The notes under the pieces were generated by a model. That model worked only from the letters and a program-made list of their open reading frames with translations, did no database searches and was not told the origin of the DNA. A stretch of DNA of 64,000 nucleotides from Bolinopsis microptera (Eukaryota > Ctenophora > Tentaculata > Lobata > Bolinopsidae). Both the position numbers and the translations under genes were made by a program. Positions 9,380 through 18,920 of this stretch are shown one piece after another. The DNA lies in assembly GCF_026151205.1 (NCBI RefSeq), contig NC_087082.1, positions 16,957,401 through 17,021,400 on the forward strand. The letters are read 5' to 3'. Position 1 is the stretch's first letter. Every line of letters begins with the position of its first letter.

Positions 9380-10222
9380 AACTTTACCTTTACTGGGCCG
9401 CGCTCAGCCTGTCATTCCGCCTAATCTCTGATCTCTAACATGATAGCCTGAGGTCCCCAGTGCCCAGGTAACTTTACCATTTACCTAGCCATGAGTCTAC
9501 GCATACTAATTGCGTGACGCGCTTGTATTACAAGTAATATGTAATATATCCTGTGCCGCCTTCGGCGGTCTCGCGCTACTGCAAACGAGAGGGCTTTGGG
9601 TTAAAGCAATTTAACAATTGATACTCGTCTAAATTTCAAAATAAGCAAAGTGCAGTGCTGCCAAGTAGCGCGCTGTGTTAATTCATTTATGATTTACAAT
9701 TTACAGTAAACAAAATTAAGTCGAGACATATTTTTGGCTCGGCGAGCAAATTAAAGGGCGCAATTAAATTTTGCCCGTTCTGTGTACATTTGTAAATGCT
9801 GGTTTCGATTTTAATGGTAAGTATTTCAAATTAAGGTAAACAAATTTGTGCTTCAAATCTTATTACTTTACCCGGGAACATTATAGCGGGTTAATTTATG
9901 ACTATAAAAATTAATGACCGGGAAAATTATGGCGGAATTTTCCAAAACCCACCACTTTATCCCAGTTATAATATTCCCGAGTAAGGTATATATATTATCT
10001 TCACGATAACTTTAAAACAAAAACTAACTCGAATCCTAAAACATAAACAAGCGCAGCTCAAATCTTGTAGGTTTACAACCTACCAGGACGCGCGCCGAGT
10101 TGGACTCGTCAACGGTCCAATTTATGGAACAGATATTTTACGAGTATCACCCGTTAACTTAAATTACATATATTGTTTTACAAGCCTGTATCGTAAGCAC
10201 GTTTGTAAAGTAAAGTAATTTA
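9380..10222. repeat. Dispersed-repeat mosaic (repeat X and relatives), no gene
   Basis: Short blocks here recur elsewhere in the window. The CTCAGCCTGTCATTCCGCC block (~9400) recurs near 58425. The GCGTGACGCGCTTGT block (~9510) recurs near 11045. The block around CCTACCAGGACGCGCGCCGA (~10080) is found again at 11290, 42540 and 58840. No coding region is visible. Confidence 0.6.
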
Positions 10223-11180
10223 CTGTCACCAAGATGTAAATCAGATCGAACGAGAAATTAGATCGAACCAGAAATTAGATCGAACTTGACCATTGTTAAT
10301 GATTTGGCCCGGCGCTGGGCGCGCGCTACTTCGTAGCACTTGTCATTTCGAGAAGAAAGCGGCGCGCGCTACTTCGAAGAAATTTAGACTAGTAACATCC
10401 TTCACATAGGCGGTGCACGATAAAAATAAACTTGCTCGGATTTTCAAAATTTTTGTACCATCGTTTTCTAGAGACTGTGAGAATTTTCACAGTACAAAAT
10501 TTATTTTACCTTTTTGGAATGATCAGTGAGTTTCTCCTAGGTGCCATATTTGATGGTGCGCGGCTTTTGGAGCAAAATTAGGTGTAAAAGTCGCGTAATT
10601 TGACGAAATTCGTTGATTTTTGTCGTATTATCAAAAATTATATTATTATTCTGTCATATCTTCGGTTCCTGAACATGAATCATGCTGAAAATTTGTCAAA
10701 ACCTTCCAATCATACCTAACTACCGAACCTAATTTAGTTGGGAGAGATTGGCCTTGATTAAGAGGTTTAAAAATGACAAAATAGGTATAAATTCGTTGAT
10801 TACTCAAATTCTGACCATCGAAATTGCTCAAACTAAATTAGGTTCAGTAGAACATAAGTGTTTACGTAAGCTGACCAAATTTCAACAAAATTGTTATATG
10901 GGAAGTATTATAACTTTTCGATTGTTTCCAAAATAATGTGCTGGCCGAAATAAGAGCTAAAAAACCATTCAATGGTCAGCGCGCGCGTCTTATTGTCGAT
11001 GGCGCACTGCCTACTTCACATAGCCATGTGTATACGCGTACTGCGTGACGCGCTTGTTTCAAGCGAGAGGGCTCTGGTTAGAGCAAGTAACATCCGTCAA
11101 GATCGAACGAGAAATTAAATCGAACGAGAAATTAGATCGAACGGCGTCTCAATTCGATCTGATTTACATCTTGGTGACAG
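10223..11180. mobile_element. 958-bp non-autonomous element with CTGTCACCAAGATG inverted ends
   Basis: The ends are complementary over about 28 bp (CTGTCACCAAGATGTAAATC... at 10223 and its complement ending at 11180). Just inside each end are tandem 17-bp units, GATCGAACGAGAAATTA. The interior holds repeat-X material (10285-10400) and no transposase. The target duplication is not clear because a second member begins only 15 bp away. Confidence 0.75.
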
Positions 11181-11195
11181 TAACTGTCACAGTAA

Positions 11196-11424
11196 CTGTC
11201 ACCAAGATGTAAATCAGATCGAATTTTAACGGGTGATACTCGTAAAATATTTGTTCCATATTCCCATATGTACAGGACCGTCGACGAGTCCAACTCGGCG
11301 CGCGTCCTGGTAGGTTGTAAACCTACAAATCGAATTGAGACGCCGTTCGATCTAATTTTTCGTTCGATCTAATTTCTCGTTCGATCTAATTTCTCGTTCG
11401 ATCTGATTTACATCTTGGTGACAG
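11196..11424. mobile_element. 229-bp short member of the CTGTCACC family
   Basis: It has the same inverted ends as the neighbour (start 11196, end 11424), three to four 17-bp subterminal units near the right end, and the core CCTGGTAGGTTGTAAACC. It is separated from the first member by a duplicated 12-mer, AGTAACTGTCAC. It appears to be a deletion derivative of the longer element. Confidence 0.75.
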
Positions 11425-11427
11425 GAA

Positions 11428-11655
11428 TAATAAAGTAATGTAAAATTCATGACATCACATCATCACACATGTTTACAAAATATCATCGCACTATGTGAAG
11501 AAATATTTTCCCACTATAACATTAATTATTTATCAAAGACAATATTTTAAAAAATTTATCGAATTATTATCTTATTTTATTAACCTATTTTAAAAACCTG
11601 ATCAAACTTCTCAGTGAAATAAAGATGTATGATACGCTTCTTTGCCACATAAGGA
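11428..11655 (-). mobile_element. LINE-B 3'UTR and C-terminal fragment
   Basis: Reading on the minus strand gives the end of the LINE-B frame (the GCTTCTTTGCCACATAAGG complement) and its whole 3'UTR down to GATGTCATGAATTTTAC at about 11430. The upstream part is replaced by the minisatellite at 11651. Confidence 0.75.
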
Positions 11656-11804
11656 TACAAGGATACAAGGATACAAGGATACAAGGATACAAGGATACAA
11701 GGATACAAGGATACAAGGATACAAGGATACAAGGATACAAGGATACAAGGATACAAGGATACAAGGATACAAGGATACAAGGATACAAGGATACAAGGAT
11801 ACAA
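11651..11804. repeat. 9-bp minisatellite (AAGGATACA)n, about 17 copies
   Basis: A near-perfect tandem array of AAGGATACA. The first unit coincides with the LINE-B sequence ACATAAGGAT, so the array grew from within the LINE end. The long frames seen through it in several phases are a consequence of the 9-bp periodicity. Confidence 0.95.
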
Positions 11805-12180
11805 AAGTGATAATTACTTTATTGAGTACACAATAGTTGTAATTCTGAAATAATTTAAGTTACACAATTCTAATTATTTACAAGTGTGTAGGGATAATTT
11901 AGAAATGTTATATAATGCTAGTTTTAGAAAAATAGATAAATCGAGTTTGTTTGGTTCAATTTTATTTTAAGGTCCGATAACATTATGCACTTGCCAGTAT
12001 TTGAGTGGAAATCTGGGCTCTTATAATAGGCTGTATAATGTTCGTTCACAGAGAGAATTGAATGGATTGCTCCTGCTGTGGCAGTGAGTATGGTAGGATC
12101 TAGAGTTTTGTTGGAGAGCAAACCGACTAGGTCAGTAATGTTTTGGAGATGGTAATGTTTTGGGGATGGAAATTAAGGAT
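11805..12180. other. No gene recognised
   Basis: Spacer between the minisatellite and another LINE-B tail. No domain, RNA gene or clear repeat is seen. Confidence 0.4.
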
Positions 12181-12300
12181 GAAACCAAAGATAATAGAAG
12201 TAAGAAGTAAAATGTATGACATCACATCATCACACATGTCTACAAAATATCATCGCACTGTGTGAAAAAATATAGTAAAACAAATTTTTAGTAAAACAAA
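12181..12300 (-). mobile_element. LINE-B 3' tail fragment
   Basis: TATGACATCACATCATCACACATG followed by the GCACTGTGTGAAAAAATA region is the complement of the LINE-B 3'UTR. Only the tail is present. Confidence 0.65.
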
Positions 12301-13511
12301 TTTAAATTTTGGTATTTATTAATAACAATCAAAACATATCATATCATAAAAATAAAGCCGCGCGTTGGTTGACTGCCTCAGTATGGTGAATAATTTAAGC
12401 TTGAAGGTGCCCTGCGCATTTACTGAACATTATGCGGCGATCACATGATCACGAGGACCTGTGAGCGCCAAATTTAATTTAAACTTTCTAGAAATCATAC
12501 ATCACTACGAGTTACTCATGCTTTTGAATTATAGGAGTGCGGATTGTCAGGTATTTCATTCATTCATACTTAATCGGTTTAAAGCTGTATATTTAGAGCT
12601 CACTATTGTTTGAACTTTGAAAGCAGAACGTAGATAATGGACAATATACCGACGACAATACCAAGGACCCGAGTGCCGCATTGACTTTTCCGGATCCGTT
12701 TTTACCGAAGGCTTATCCACCAGTTACTCATGCTGCATGTATAGTCTGATAATATTTTGTTTTATCTCTAGCAGGCATTCTGTAAGTTGGAGTGTCGTAT
12801 TTATTATAGAAGAGCCAGCCAACCTCCGCATTACAATCTTTTGTGTGCCAGGTTCGTTTATAAAGTCTAATCATATAATAAGATTGATCCAATAGTCTAA
12901 GATGAACGGTATATCTTAGCTCATCGTTATTAAAATCCTAATGGATGAATTAATCAAGTAATGTTCCCTTCCAACACAACTAAACAACAAACAAATGCTT
13001 GCTCACCAGTGGTGACGCAATCGTAGGGGCATGCAGTTGGTTCAGATAACTCTCACCCCGACGACAGCGTCGAGAAATTATCAAATTATGCATTTGCGCC
13101 ATACTGGACACATTTTATATTTAATATTTTGTGGTTTGTAGAAATTAGTGTCATCTAAAGTATAGCTTAACTGGCGAGCAAGCATCGTCCCACTCGGCGG
13201 GGACGAAAATACCGAGTCCAATCACAGAAAGTTAACCAAAAGATAAAAACAAGAGCTCGGATATCAACAAAAATCACACGCTCCAGACGACGGGGGAAGA
13301 GAGGAAAGGAAGTAAGCTGCTGGGCTCAACAAATTTTGATAATTGTAAACAAATTTGTTCTTGTGCCCTATAATAATTTGGTATTGAGGTATGACCCTGT
13401 ACTGTGCGTGATAATGAAAATGAAAGTGAATGTGAATCTGTAATGCGAACGAAATGAGTTATGGCCAGACGATTCTTCAATTTCAAAATAATAAAGTCAA
13501 AGGACTCTGTT
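12301..13511. other. No gene; right part may be the LINE-A 3'UTR
   Basis: No coding region is recognised. LINE-A ORF2 ends at 13512, so the adjacent sequence is probably its 3'UTR. I could not locate the 3' terminus because there is no second LINE-A copy in the window for comparison. Confidence 0.4.
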
Positions 13512-16500
13512 TTAAAATACAAGCTCATTCTTATCAAAGTTTAATTCTGTCCATTCTAATTCTTCGTACCTTGACTGTATCTTGAGTAGCTCACTTTTCA
13601 GTGTTACTTTAACTAAGTTCGTTGACTTAGTAAAGCTTATCAAACTGTCAATTTTTCGACAGTCGTTCCACATTTTTGTTGATTGATAAATGAAAGAGGA
13701 GGATGGGTTCGGGGTGATGAACTGGTCTGAACGTCTTTGTGATGGTGATCTGTGGAGTAAAGATAGGAGTGAGATTGGAGATTGTAATCTGACAATTTTG
13801 AACAGTTCTAATAGACATGTGTATTTGTACAGGTTGTGGACGGTAAGAAGGCCGTTCTTGTTAAACAACGGCTTTGTATGCTCTTTTTCAAAGAATTCTC
13901 TTCCTAGGATTTGTTCATCTATACAACGTGTTCTGGCACATGTTCTAAATTTATCTAGATATGCTTCAAGGTCACCAAATAGTATTCTGATACATTTTTT
14001 CTGAGTGATGAAGATAGGTTGAAGCATATTATTACTCGACCCACCCCATACCGATATTCCAAATCTTAGGTGTGACTCAAATAACGTGTGGTACAATTCT
14101 TTATGGTGTTTTTTCGGGATAACGTGTCGTATTCTACTGAGTCTTCCGATCTCACACCTAAGTTTCGAGTTGAGGGCTCTTATTTGAACATCCCATTTTA
14201 GCTTTTCGTCAATAATAACACCTAAAAACTTGGTCTCTTTAACTTGCTTTATTACCGTATTTTTTAGAGTTAGTATATATTCTGATTCGTTATCTGCCTC
14301 ATTATCAGTAGCTGTACGTGACGGATTGAAGTGAATGTAGCAGCATTTCTTTATATTTATATGTAATAGATTGCATTTCATGTACTGGTGTAACAAACGG
14401 AGAATTTCGTTTGCTCTTGCATACAGTTTTTTTCTACATTCATCTACTACGAATATGTTTGTGTCATCTGCAAATAGTATGAACTTGCCCAGATCAGTTG
14501 TTCTAAATAAGTCGTTAACATATATTATAAATAGCAAGGGTCCGAGACAAGAGCCTTGGGGAACTCCAAAGAGAACAGGCAGCTTGTCAGACTCTTCGCC
14601 CAGTACAGAGACATATTGATATCTATTAGAGAGATAACTAGCGATGAGTCTATTGGCGTTTCCACGTATTCCATAGTTGTCTAGTTTATTAAGTAGTTTT
14701 TCATGTGAGATCGTGTCAAACGCTTTAGATAGATCAATAAATATTCCAAGTACATGCAGTTTTTTGCTAAGACAGGATTCTATGTAATTCACTGAGGAGT
14801 TGAGGGCATGGCTTGTGGAGTGATTTTTTCTAAATCCATACTGGTTCTCGTAAATCATTTTCTGGGACTGAAAGAAGCTATACAGTCTGTTGTAAATAAT
14901 TTTTTCAAATATCTTACCAAAAACAGCTAAGGTTGATACTGGCCTATAGTTTTCCAGCAATTCCTCATTATCCTTCTTATAGATCGGACTGATTCTCCCA
15001 GTCTTTAAATCATCTGGGAATACTCCATTCCTCATGCATTCACTGTATAATAAAGATAGTATAGGACAGATCACTTTAGACGATTCTTTAACTACATGTA
15101 TTGGGATGTCGGATGACTTCCCATTCTTCAGTTCAGATATAATCATTCTAACCTCGTCAGCTGTACAGTCATTAATGAAAATACTGGACGTGTTTGCTCT
15201 AGGCAGGTAGTCATAAAAACTAGGAAGATTGTTAATAGTTAGTTCTCCAATTTCATTATATGCCCCGTTTAAATTAGACGCTAGAGAAACAAAATACTTA
15301 TTAAATTCATTGGCTATTACTCTACGATTGGTTATCTTCTCATTGTTTATAGTAAACAGTGGTTTTATTTGCCGTTTCTGTTTGCCCCGTATTTGATTAA
15401 TCAGTTCCCATGTCTTCTTACTATTACCGTTTGTGTCTGCAAATTTTCCCATGAAATACTTAGTTTGAACATCTTTGCGATCTTTTTTAACCATCCTTCT
15501 ATAATCCTTATAAGTTTTGTATCTAGAACGTTTTTCACAACATTTCAAGCATTGACATGTTCCACCTTTATAATCAGTTTCACCGAGTTTACATTTTTTC
15601 TTTCTAACTTTAGCCCAATTGTCATAGAGTTGGTGCTGATGCTTGATTTTGGCTATAAGCCCAGGTGTGATCCATGGGTTATTTTGTGTAGTTCTTTTGG
15701 AAGACTTAGGGGTTGCCAACTTACACGTTTTATCGATACTACTTTTGAAAACATCATGAAATACCGTGAAGTTGTCAATTACTTTATTCTCTAATTCATG
15801 TTCCAAGTCCTTTACAAAAGAGGTAACATTAGACTTACAGTAGTCGTAATATTGTTTATATTTTAAGTTACTCTTAGTGGATCCCATACTCTTTTCAAAT
15901 ATTTGAAAGACTGGTGAGTGGTGGGATATACGATCAGTAAGTGTGCCTGAGGCTATTATACTCTCTACATCGTTAGTTATAATATTGTCAATACACGATG
16001 CTTTACAACCTGGCTTCTCATGAGTTGGCAGAGATATTAGGGGAAAAAATCCTCTACTGAACAGGACTTCCTCATAACGTTTTACAGTCGCATTATCCTT
16101 ATTATGTAGATCAATGTTGAAATCACCTGCCAGGTAACTGCATTTCGGCAAATTATCGAGAATTGCTGAGAGTTCTAATAATGCAACATTTACATCACCA
16201 CTTGGAGGGCGATACACTACACCAACAGTGACCGGAGTATTCTTGCTGCTTATCGTAACAAATAGAGTTTCTAGGTTTTCAGATATATGGGACAAATTGC
16301 CATTTACTGTAGCACTGAGGGTATCACATACATAAAGAGCGACTCCAGTGCCTTTTCTTTTATCTTGCAAAGTGTTTTGGTAGAAACTATTGTATCCAGT
16401 CAGTTGGTAAAGGTCACTTAATTCGGGGCCTTCATTTGTTTCTGCTAAAGCAATGATCGAAAATTTCATATATCTCTGTAGTTCTATTGCCAGAGTATCA

Positions 16501-16880
16501 AAGTTCGATTTATTACCATCGATATTTTGAAATAATAATGATGAGTACTCGTTCATTTGGTTGCAAAATGTTTTATTAAATTCTTTAACACTATATGGGT
16601 TACAGTTATTGAGTAATCGGTTGATGTTTACAAGTGTTTCATCAATGTCAGTACTATTATTTTCAGAGTCAGTATCTTCATATATAAACGGATTGTAACG
16701 AGTACTTGCTAAGTGTACACAGTTAGGGCAGTAAAAATCTTCATATATTTTGTTTGTACTGGATTTAGTATAGCATTTATGGTGCATAGCACAGTCACAC
16801 CTACAACATTCAGCAATGAATTGGCCAATGGAAATGAATTTTGTACAGACAGGGCATACCTCTTTGGTCAATTTATTCAT
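13512..16880 (-). CDS. LINE-A ORF2: zinc finger, AP-type endonuclease, reverse transcriptase
   Basis: 1122 codons, uninterrupted. An N-terminal PHD-like finger uses C9, C12, C25/C28, H33/H34, C36 and a distal C-P-N-C pair near residue 50. An apurinic-type endonuclease follows at ~95-330 (FQNIDGN, LAETNEG, VVYRPPSG, AGDFNIDL near residue 250, SHHSPVF). The reverse transcriptase spans ~590-870, with YRPVST, FIDLSKAFD, GVPQGS (~772) and the catalytic FADD (~802). The C-terminal tail has no RNase H that I can see. It makes the nick and copies the element RNA at the target site. The ATG overlaps the ORF1 stop as ATGA. Confidence 0.93.
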   Translation of the reverse strand: MNKLTKEVCPVCTKFISIGQFIAECCRCDCAMHHKCYTKSSTNKIYEDFYCPNCVHLASTRYNPFIYEDTDSENNSTDIDETLVNINRLLNNCNPYSVKEFNKTFCNQMNEYSSLLFQNIDGNKSNFDTLAIELQRYMKFSIIALAETNEGPELSDLYQLTGYNSFYQNTLQDKRKGTGVALYVCDTLSATVNGNLSHISENLETLFVTISSKNTPVTVGVVYRPPSGDVNVALLELSAILDNLPKCSYLAGDFNIDLHNKDNATVKRYEEVLFSRGFFPLISLPTHEKPGCKASCIDNIITNDVESIIASGTLTDRISHHSPVFQIFEKSMGSTKSNLKYKQYYDYCKSNVTSFVKDLEHELENKVIDNFTVFHDVFKSSIDKTCKLATPKSSKRTTQNNPWITPGLIAKIKHQHQLYDNWAKVRKKKCKLGETDYKGGTCQCLKCCEKRSRYKTYKDYRRMVKKDRKDVQTKYFMGKFADTNGNSKKTWELINQIRGKQKRQIKPLFTINNEKITNRRVIANEFNKYFVSLASNLNGAYNEIGELTINNLPSFYDYLPRANTSSIFINDCTADEVRMIISELKNGKSSDIPIHVVKESSKVICPILSLLYSECMRNGVFPDDLKTGRISPIYKKDNEELLENYRPVSTLAVFGKIFEKIIYNRLYSFFQSQKMIYENQYGFRKNHSTSHALNSSVNYIESCLSKKLHVLGIFIDLSKAFDTISHEKLLNKLDNYGIRGNANRLIASYLSNRYQYVSVLGEESDKLPVLFGVPQGSCLGPLLFIIYVNDLFRTTDLGKFILFADDTNIFVVDECRKKLYARANEILRLLHQYMKCNLLHINIKKCCYIHFNPSRTATDNEADNESEYILTLKNTVIKQVKETKFLGVIIDEKLKWDVQIRALNSKLRCEIGRLSRIRHVIPKKHHKELYHTLFESHLRFGISVWGGSSNNMLQPIFITQKKCIRILFGDLEAYLDKFRTCARTRCIDEQILGREFFEKEHTKPLFNKNGLLTVHNLYKYTCLLELFKIVRLQSPISLLSLLHRSPSQRRSDQFITPNPSSSFIYQSTKMWNDCRKIDSLISFTKSTNLVKVTLKSELLKIQSRYEELEWTELNFDKNELVF

Positions 16881-18919
16881 GGGTACGGTACGTAACCTTC
16901 CCCATGTTGAGTCGCAGCAGCAGCAGGAGAGGAACCACCCATCGTCTGGGAGTATAAGCGATTGTCAACTTTATCCGATCTCTTCTTCCTTCTATCAGTC
17001 CCTCCATTCATCCTTAAAAGTATTGTATTACGTATAAGAACCCCCAGTTTTGCTGTACCACTCCAATTGAGGTGTAAATAGTCCGGTCTCTGGTTTCGTC
17101 CAATGTTCCTAGAGAATTGCTGGCTTAGGAGCCCAGCCTCATCACAGAACATGTCAAAACCAGGTACCAAAGTCACACCAAAGTTGGAATGGAGCAGCTC
17201 CTTAAAAATTAATTCATTATAATGTGCAACTTTACGATTTAGCTCAACGAGTTTGGTTGGCAGCAGCGGACACACAAATATATTCGCTTTGGGGTTAAGC
17301 GCTTGGATCATTTCTACTTTCTGAACAAATGGTTTAAAAACATTGTTCTTTATATCAGCGGTATTTTTGATCTCAGGTTTCCTGATATCATTTATACCAC
17401 ACATCAAGAGGACATTCCTGTATCCACATGAAACTGTAGGATTTATATCCCCCACTACCGGAGCAAAATACTGTTTTCCGGGGAGCCACTGCCCAAATGA
17501 TTTTTTGGGGTCCAGCCCGAATTTGAGACCACCAGTATGCGAGTCTCCGATGATGCATGTAGAGTTCCTGTTTCTAAAGCTAACTGAACGAAAAGTTAGG
17601 CTGTATCTCACCCCACCAGTTATTGCCCCATCCTCGATACAGTGGCTGTAGAACTCTTGGCTGCGTCGAGTCATGCGATACATGGATCTTGGTACACATG
17701 TATGGTCAAGAGCCATATGATCCGTCTTCTTATCAAAGAATTTGATGTTGCACTGGCCTCCAATAGAAACAGTGAAAATTTCGGATTCAGGGTGGATGGT
17801 AGTTTCATCATCCGAGTGTTTCGGTAGGGAGCCATCCTCTTTGAAGCGATTGATCAGCAGGCTATTGATCTTCGGTTTTTCACCACTACAGAATGCACCA
17901 TTGATTTTCTCCACTAGATTGGAGAAGCTAGTTGAAGCTAGTTGGCCATTGGATGACTTGGAGCCATTATACTTGTATGGTTCTCCCAAAGAATACACAG
18001 CACGAGCTCCCTCCACAACAAAATCCTCGTCAAGTGATTGGCAGGCAAGGAGGAGAGTTTCCTGCTCTTCTGTGGTAATAAACTCTTCTATAGCGCCTAC
18101 AACTGGTTCTTCTTTTGATTGGAGATGCTCATAAGCTATTAGGTCTGGGCCAGGGGCAAGTGAAGAACTGGTAATTTGGACGTTTAAATGGTCAGAAGAA
18201 GCCAAAGAATTTCGCTCAAGAGTGTTCAAGGACTGTCTAATGGCTGTTAGCTCCTGATTCGTCTCCAGAGACTGCTTGGAATTCAGCTCATGGAGATTCT
18301 TCTCTATTTTTTCCATGAGATCGTTGGTCTTGGATGAAGATTGAGCACTTACTTGAGGAGTAGAAAAGTCCTGCAGTTGCTTGTTCAACACTTTAATCTG
18401 TTCTGTTAGGCCACTATCAGACTCAGAAACCTTTCCGAGTGTAGAGTCAACTGAAGTTTTCAGCTGCTTTAGATCTCCTTCCATCACTTCAACCCATGCT
18501 GGAGCAGTGCCCTTGTCACTAACCAGTAGGTGCTTGATATGGAGGTCAAGGTTCTGGATGGCAGCAATGCTGTCGTTTAGACTGTCAAAGTCCACCTTGG
18601 CAAGCTTTTCACCAAAAGCTGTGATGGTATTAAGCTTCTCTGTGGCAATAGCTGTCTCACACTGACTGTTAGATTTTTGAAGTGTCAGAGTGTTCCTACA
18701 CACATAACACACATCTGCAGCAGTTTCGAATGTGGGAATTGGTGAAACCAAACAAAAAGGGCAGTGCCAATTGGTCATGCTGTTGACATTTTTCTGGTTG
18801 AGTCCATTCATAGTTAGACAGTCTATGTGCCAATATTGCTTGCACTTTACACAGTCAATCTTCCATGACGATATTGACTTACTACATGGACATTTCGTCT
18901 TGTCCCTGTGTGAACTGTC
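16877..18919 (-). CDS. LINE-A ORF1: PHD finger, coiled coil, AlkB-like oxygenase, SGNH esterase
   Basis: The first ATG is at 18811 (644 codons), but the same frame is open to 18919. That upstream part encodes the first half of a C4HC3 PHD finger (CPC, CVKC, WHIDC) completed by WHCPFC, so I extend the CDS and call it 5'-partial. Numbering from the ATG, a helical coiled-coil-like region spans 60-215. An AlkB-type domain spans ~245-410, with Fe ligands H332-x-D334 and H390 and 2-oxoglutarate arginines R402 and R408 in RYSLTFR. An SGNH hydrolase spans ~418-600 (GDSH S424, GINDI, DYLH D577/H580). PHD plus esterase is known in CR1 ORF1. AlkB enzymes oxidatively remove alkyl groups from nucleic acids, so a role on element RNA or cDNA is an inference. 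Confidence 0.9.
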   Translation of the reverse strand, partial: DSSHRDKTKCPCSKSISSWKIDCVKCKQYWHIDCLTMNGLNQKNVNSMTNWHCPFCLVSPIPTFETAADVCYVCRNTLTLQKSNSQCETAIATEKLNTITAFGEKLAKVDFDSLNDSIAAIQNLDLHIKHLLVSDKGTAPAWVEVMEGDLKQLKTSVDSTLGKVSESDSGLTEQIKVLNKQLQDFSTPQVSAQSSSKTNDLMEKIEKNLHELNSKQSLETNQELTAIRQSLNTLERNSLASSDHLNVQITSSSLAPGPDLIAYEHLQSKEEPVVGAIEEFITTEEQETLLLACQSLDEDFVVEGARAVYSLGEPYKYNGSKSSNGQLASTSFSNLVEKINGAFCSGEKPKINSLLINRFKEDGSLPKHSDDETTIHPESEIFTVSIGGQCNIKFFDKKTDHMALDHTCVPRSMYRMTRRSQEFYSHCIEDGAITGGVRYSLTFRSVSFRNRNSTCIIGDSHTGGLKFGLDPKKSFGQWLPGKQYFAPVVGDINPTVSCGYRNVLLMCGINDIRKPEIKNTADIKNNVFKPFVQKVEMIQALNPKANIFVCPLLPTKLVELNRKVAHYNELIFKELLHSNFGVTLVPGFDMFCDEAGLLSQQFSRNIGRNQRPDYLHLNWSGTAKLGVLIRNTILLRMNGGTDRRKKRSDKVDNRLYSQTMGGSSPAAAATQHGEGYVPYP

Positions 18920-18920
18920 A

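Larger units (their letters stand above)
13512..18920 (-). mobile_element. LINE-A: nearly full-length CR1-like non-LTR retrotransposon
   Basis: Two long overlapping frames in the order ORF1 then ORF2 on the minus strand, both open. The 5' border at about 18920 is set by the start of LINE-B 3'UTR sequence. No ATG precedes the first PHD cysteine, so a short 5' piece is probably missing. The PHD and esterase domains of ORF1 are established for CR1 elements; an AlkB-like oxygenase domain is an addition. The 3' border is unresolved (left of 13512). Confidence 0.88.

Noticed and set aside
11580..11836. Five overlapping open frames of 60-74 codons
   Set aside because: They all read through the 9-bp minisatellite, which keeps every phase open; not genes.
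13690..14004. 104-codon plus-strand frame
   Set aside because: Antisense to the LINE-A ORF2 C-terminus.
15369..15794. Plus-strand frames opposite LINE-A ORF1 and ORF2
   Set aside because: They are antisense shadows of the LINE frames.
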